Assembly (NCBI GenBank): GCA_015655485.1
Contig: JAATEZ010000358.1
Coordinates: 1 to 6,594, forward strand
Direction: 5' to 3'
DNA length: 6,594 bases
Source of the DNA: Lactobacillales bacterium
GTDB taxonomy: Bacteria > Bacillota > Bacilli > Lactobacillales > Vagococcaceae
Position 1 is the first letter of the stretch; each line of letters begins with the position of its first letter. The translations under genes and the position numbers were made by a program. The notes beneath the pieces are model-generated. The model saw only the letters and a program-made list of their open reading frames with translations, had not been told where the DNA came from and searched no databases. This document shows, one piece after another, positions 5,197 through 6,594 of this stretch.

Positions 5197-6117
5197 ATGG
5201 AAAACCAATATTTAGTTTTTGATATCGGAGGAACAAATATCAAATATTCACTGATGGACCATAGCGGGAAAATTGTGGAAGAATCGCGGCTGCCGACTCC
5301 AAACAAAAATAAACAACTTTTTTTTGAAGTGGTCCATAAAAAAATCGGCCAATTTCGCGAACAAATAAAAGGCCTTGCTTTTAGCGTTCCCGGAAAGGTA
5401 GATTTAAACAATACTGTATATTTTGGCGGTTCCTTACCTTTTTTGCATGGAATTCGTTTCAATGATGAATTTGCCGAATACGGCTTGCCAGTAGCTGTCG
5501 AAAATGATGGGAAAGCTGCGGCTCTGGCAGAGCTTTGGTTAGGAAATTTGCGGGGGATTTCAAATGGAGCTGCAATCATTCTCGGCACAGGAGTCGGCGG
5601 CGGGATCGTATTGCATGGGGAATTGATAAAAGGAACTCATTTTCAGGCTGGAGAATTAAGTTTTATGTTTACAGATAAGAAAGCAGCCGGGTTAAAAGGA
5701 GTTGCCGGATTTAATGCTTCGGCGGTAGCGATGATAAAAAAAATTGCCAAAACTCTAGCCTTGCCGGATCTGACGGACGGTGCCGCCGTTTTTGAAGCAA
5801 TCAATAGCGGCGACCGCCAGGCAAAAATGATTTTTGAAGAATTCTGTCTGAATGCGGCTTACGTCATTTATAATATCCAGTCAGTCATTGATTTAGAGCG
5901 TTTTGTGATTGGCGGCGGAATAAGCAAACAAAAAATCGTCATCGAAACGATCGTTCAGCAATATAAAAAGCTGCTGGCTAGTCATTCGCTACTTGAGAAT
6001 TCAATAACGCCGCCGCAAATACTTCCTTGCTGCTTTAGCAGCGAGGCCAATATGTACGGCGCTTTATATACTCTTTTTTTGCAAAAGGATCTTATGCATG
6101 ACGGACCATTGATTTAG
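5197..6117 (+). CDS. ROK-family sugar kinase, BglK-like (probable beta-glucoside kinase)
   Basis: A 306-residue cytoplasmic ATP-dependent kinase of the ROK family, expected to phosphorylate a hexose or a beta-glucoside at the 6-position. Visible features: N-terminal phosphate-binding motif VFDIGGTNIKYS (7-18); VENDGKAAALAE (101-112), whose Asp104 is the expected catalytic base; the second ATP motif ILGTGVGGGI (128-137); QAGELSFMF (150-158); and the C-terminal adenosine-site segment FVIGGGIS (236-243). The usual ROK zinc motif (CxCGxxGCxE) is absent. This absence and the AGE-x-x-MF segment agree with my memory of the Klebsiella BglK-type beta-glucoside kinases; the exact substrate remains inferred. 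GAAGGAG at 5181-5187 supports the ATG at 5197. It lies 152 bases after the esterase, behind a hairpin, and ends 12 bases from the convergent ABC gene. There is no sign of a DNA-binding domain, so it is a kinase and not a ROK repressor. Confidence 0.88.
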   Translation: MENQYLVFDIGGTNIKYSLMDHSGKIVEESRLPTPNKNKQLFFEVVHKKIGQFREQIKGLAFSVPGKVDLNNTVYFGGSLPFLHGIRFNDEFAEYGLPVAVENDGKAAALAELWLGNLRGISNGAAIILGTGVGGGIVLHGELIKGTHFQAGELSFMFTDKKAAGLKGVAGFNASAVAMIKKIAKTLALPDLTDGAAVFEAINSGDRQAKMIFEEFCLNAAYVIYNIQSVIDLERFVIGGGISKQKIVIETIVQQYKKLLASHSLLENSITPPQILPCCFSSEANMYGALYTLFLQKDLMHDGPLI

Positions 6118-6129
6118 TGCAGCGACAAG

Positions 6130-6594
6130 TTATTCAAATTGAGCATGATACAGTTGTGCATAGAACTGATTTTTGTCCAGAAGCTCCTGATGCCGGCCTT
6201 GTTCGACAATATTTCCATCTTTCACAACAAGAATCAGGTCGGCGTTTTGGATCGTAGACAAACGATGAGCGATGACAAAGCAGGTCTTATTCAACATTAA
6301 TTTCCGCATCGCACCTTGGATCTGCAGCTCTGTTTTGGTATCTACATTTGAAGTGGCTTCATCTAAAATCAGCATGTTGGCATTTTGCAGCATAGCTCGA
6401 GCGATGGTCAAAAGTTGTTTTTGTCCCTTTGAGATCGATATTCCGTCTTCTGTCAAAATCGTTTCATATTGGTCAGGCAGTTTCATGATCATCTCGTGGA
6501 TCGAGGCGGCTTTGGCTGCGGTGATGACACTCTCTTTAGTGGCTTTTTCGCTCCCATAAGCAATATTTTCGTAAACAGTTCCATTAAACAGCCA
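6130..6594 (-). CDS. ABC multidrug exporter half-transporter, C-terminal ATPase part (5' end outside window)
   Basis: The frame is open on the minus strand from the right edge, giving 154 residues up to TAA at 6132-6130. The internal ATG at 6492 is not the start. Visible parts run from after the Walker A and around the Q-loop (WLFNGTVYENIAYG at the edge) to the signature region ISISKGQKQLLTIARAM, Walker B with catalytic glutamate MLILDEATSNVD, the H-loop IAHRLST and the C-terminal NIVEQGRHQELL. This is the ATPase domain of a type IV half-size exporter (membrane domain fused in front) of the EfrCD/LmrCD/BmrCD kind. The signature has lysine in place of the first glycine of LSGGQ, while the Walker B glutamate and H-loop histidine are intact. 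This fits the subunit of a heterodimer that keeps the catalytic glutamate. A partner gene would be expected upstream, beyond the window. The 12-base gap to the convergent kinase holds no clear terminator. Confidence 0.92.
   Translation of the reverse strand, partial: WLFNGTVYENIAYGSEKATKESVITAAKAASIHEMIMKLPDQYETILTEDGISISKGQKQLLTIARAMLQNANMLILDEATSNVDTKTELQIQGAMRKLMLNKTCFVIAHRLSTIQNADLILVVKDGNIVEQGRHQELLDKNQFYAQLYHAQFE

Noticed and set aside
6025..6046. Nine-pair hairpin with TTTA loop near the kinase 3' end
   Set aside because: It is within coding sequence, has no T-run after it on either strand, and codes for normal conserved residues (the PCCFSSEA region), so it is not a terminator.

Overview
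The window looks like a piece of a low-GC Firmicutes chromosome, most likely from the Lactobacillales. The reasons are AT-rich DNA, strong GGAGG-type ribosome binding sites, short operon spacing, and gene families common in that order: a DHA2 drug exporter, an AraC regulator beside a transporter, a BglK-like ROK kinase and an EfrCD/LmrCD-type ABC exporter. Genus cannot be settled from the sequence alone.

Layout, left to right. (1) 1-1365, +: a 14-helix DHA2 major facilitator exporter whose start lies before the window. (2) 1366-1897: about 530 bases without a convincing gene. The right half (1614-1874) holds the most unusual structure here: three direct repeats of CATTCAGCTTTTC spaced exactly 122 bases apart, enclosing two 111-base imperfect hairpins built to the same plan. 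Each has a 7-base apical loop at the same place and a shared internal loop, but much of the stem sequence differs between the two while base pairing is kept. They end 15 bases before the Shine-Dalgarno of the next gene. (3) 1898-2740, +: an AraC-family regulator with an N-terminal cupin-type sensor domain. (4) 2741-2849: a compact control region with repeated TCATTTTAT boxes and a 24-base near-palindrome. (5) 2850-4034, +: a 12-helix MFS transporter, followed after 2 bases by (6) 4037-5044, +: an HSL-family (family IV) alpha/beta-hydrolase with its Ser-Asp-His triad intact. (7) 5045-5196: a spacer with a strong hairpin directly in front of the next gene's ribosome binding site. (8) 5197-6117, +: a ROK sugar kinase of the type lacking the zinc-binding cysteines, most like beta-glucoside kinases. 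(9) 6130-6594, -: the C-terminal ATPase part of an ABC multidrug exporter, convergent with the kinase and running off the right edge.

Inferred joint function: the AraC protein probably controls the transporter-esterase pair, which would import (or export) a small ester and hydrolyse it inside the cell. The neighbouring kinase could phosphorylate a released sugar or glucoside, but the 152-base gap and hairpin mean it need not belong to the same transcript. The two flanking exporters look like ordinary drug-efflux genes and probably have no link to this unit. The best candidate for something undescribed is the tandem hairpin element ahead of the AraC gene.
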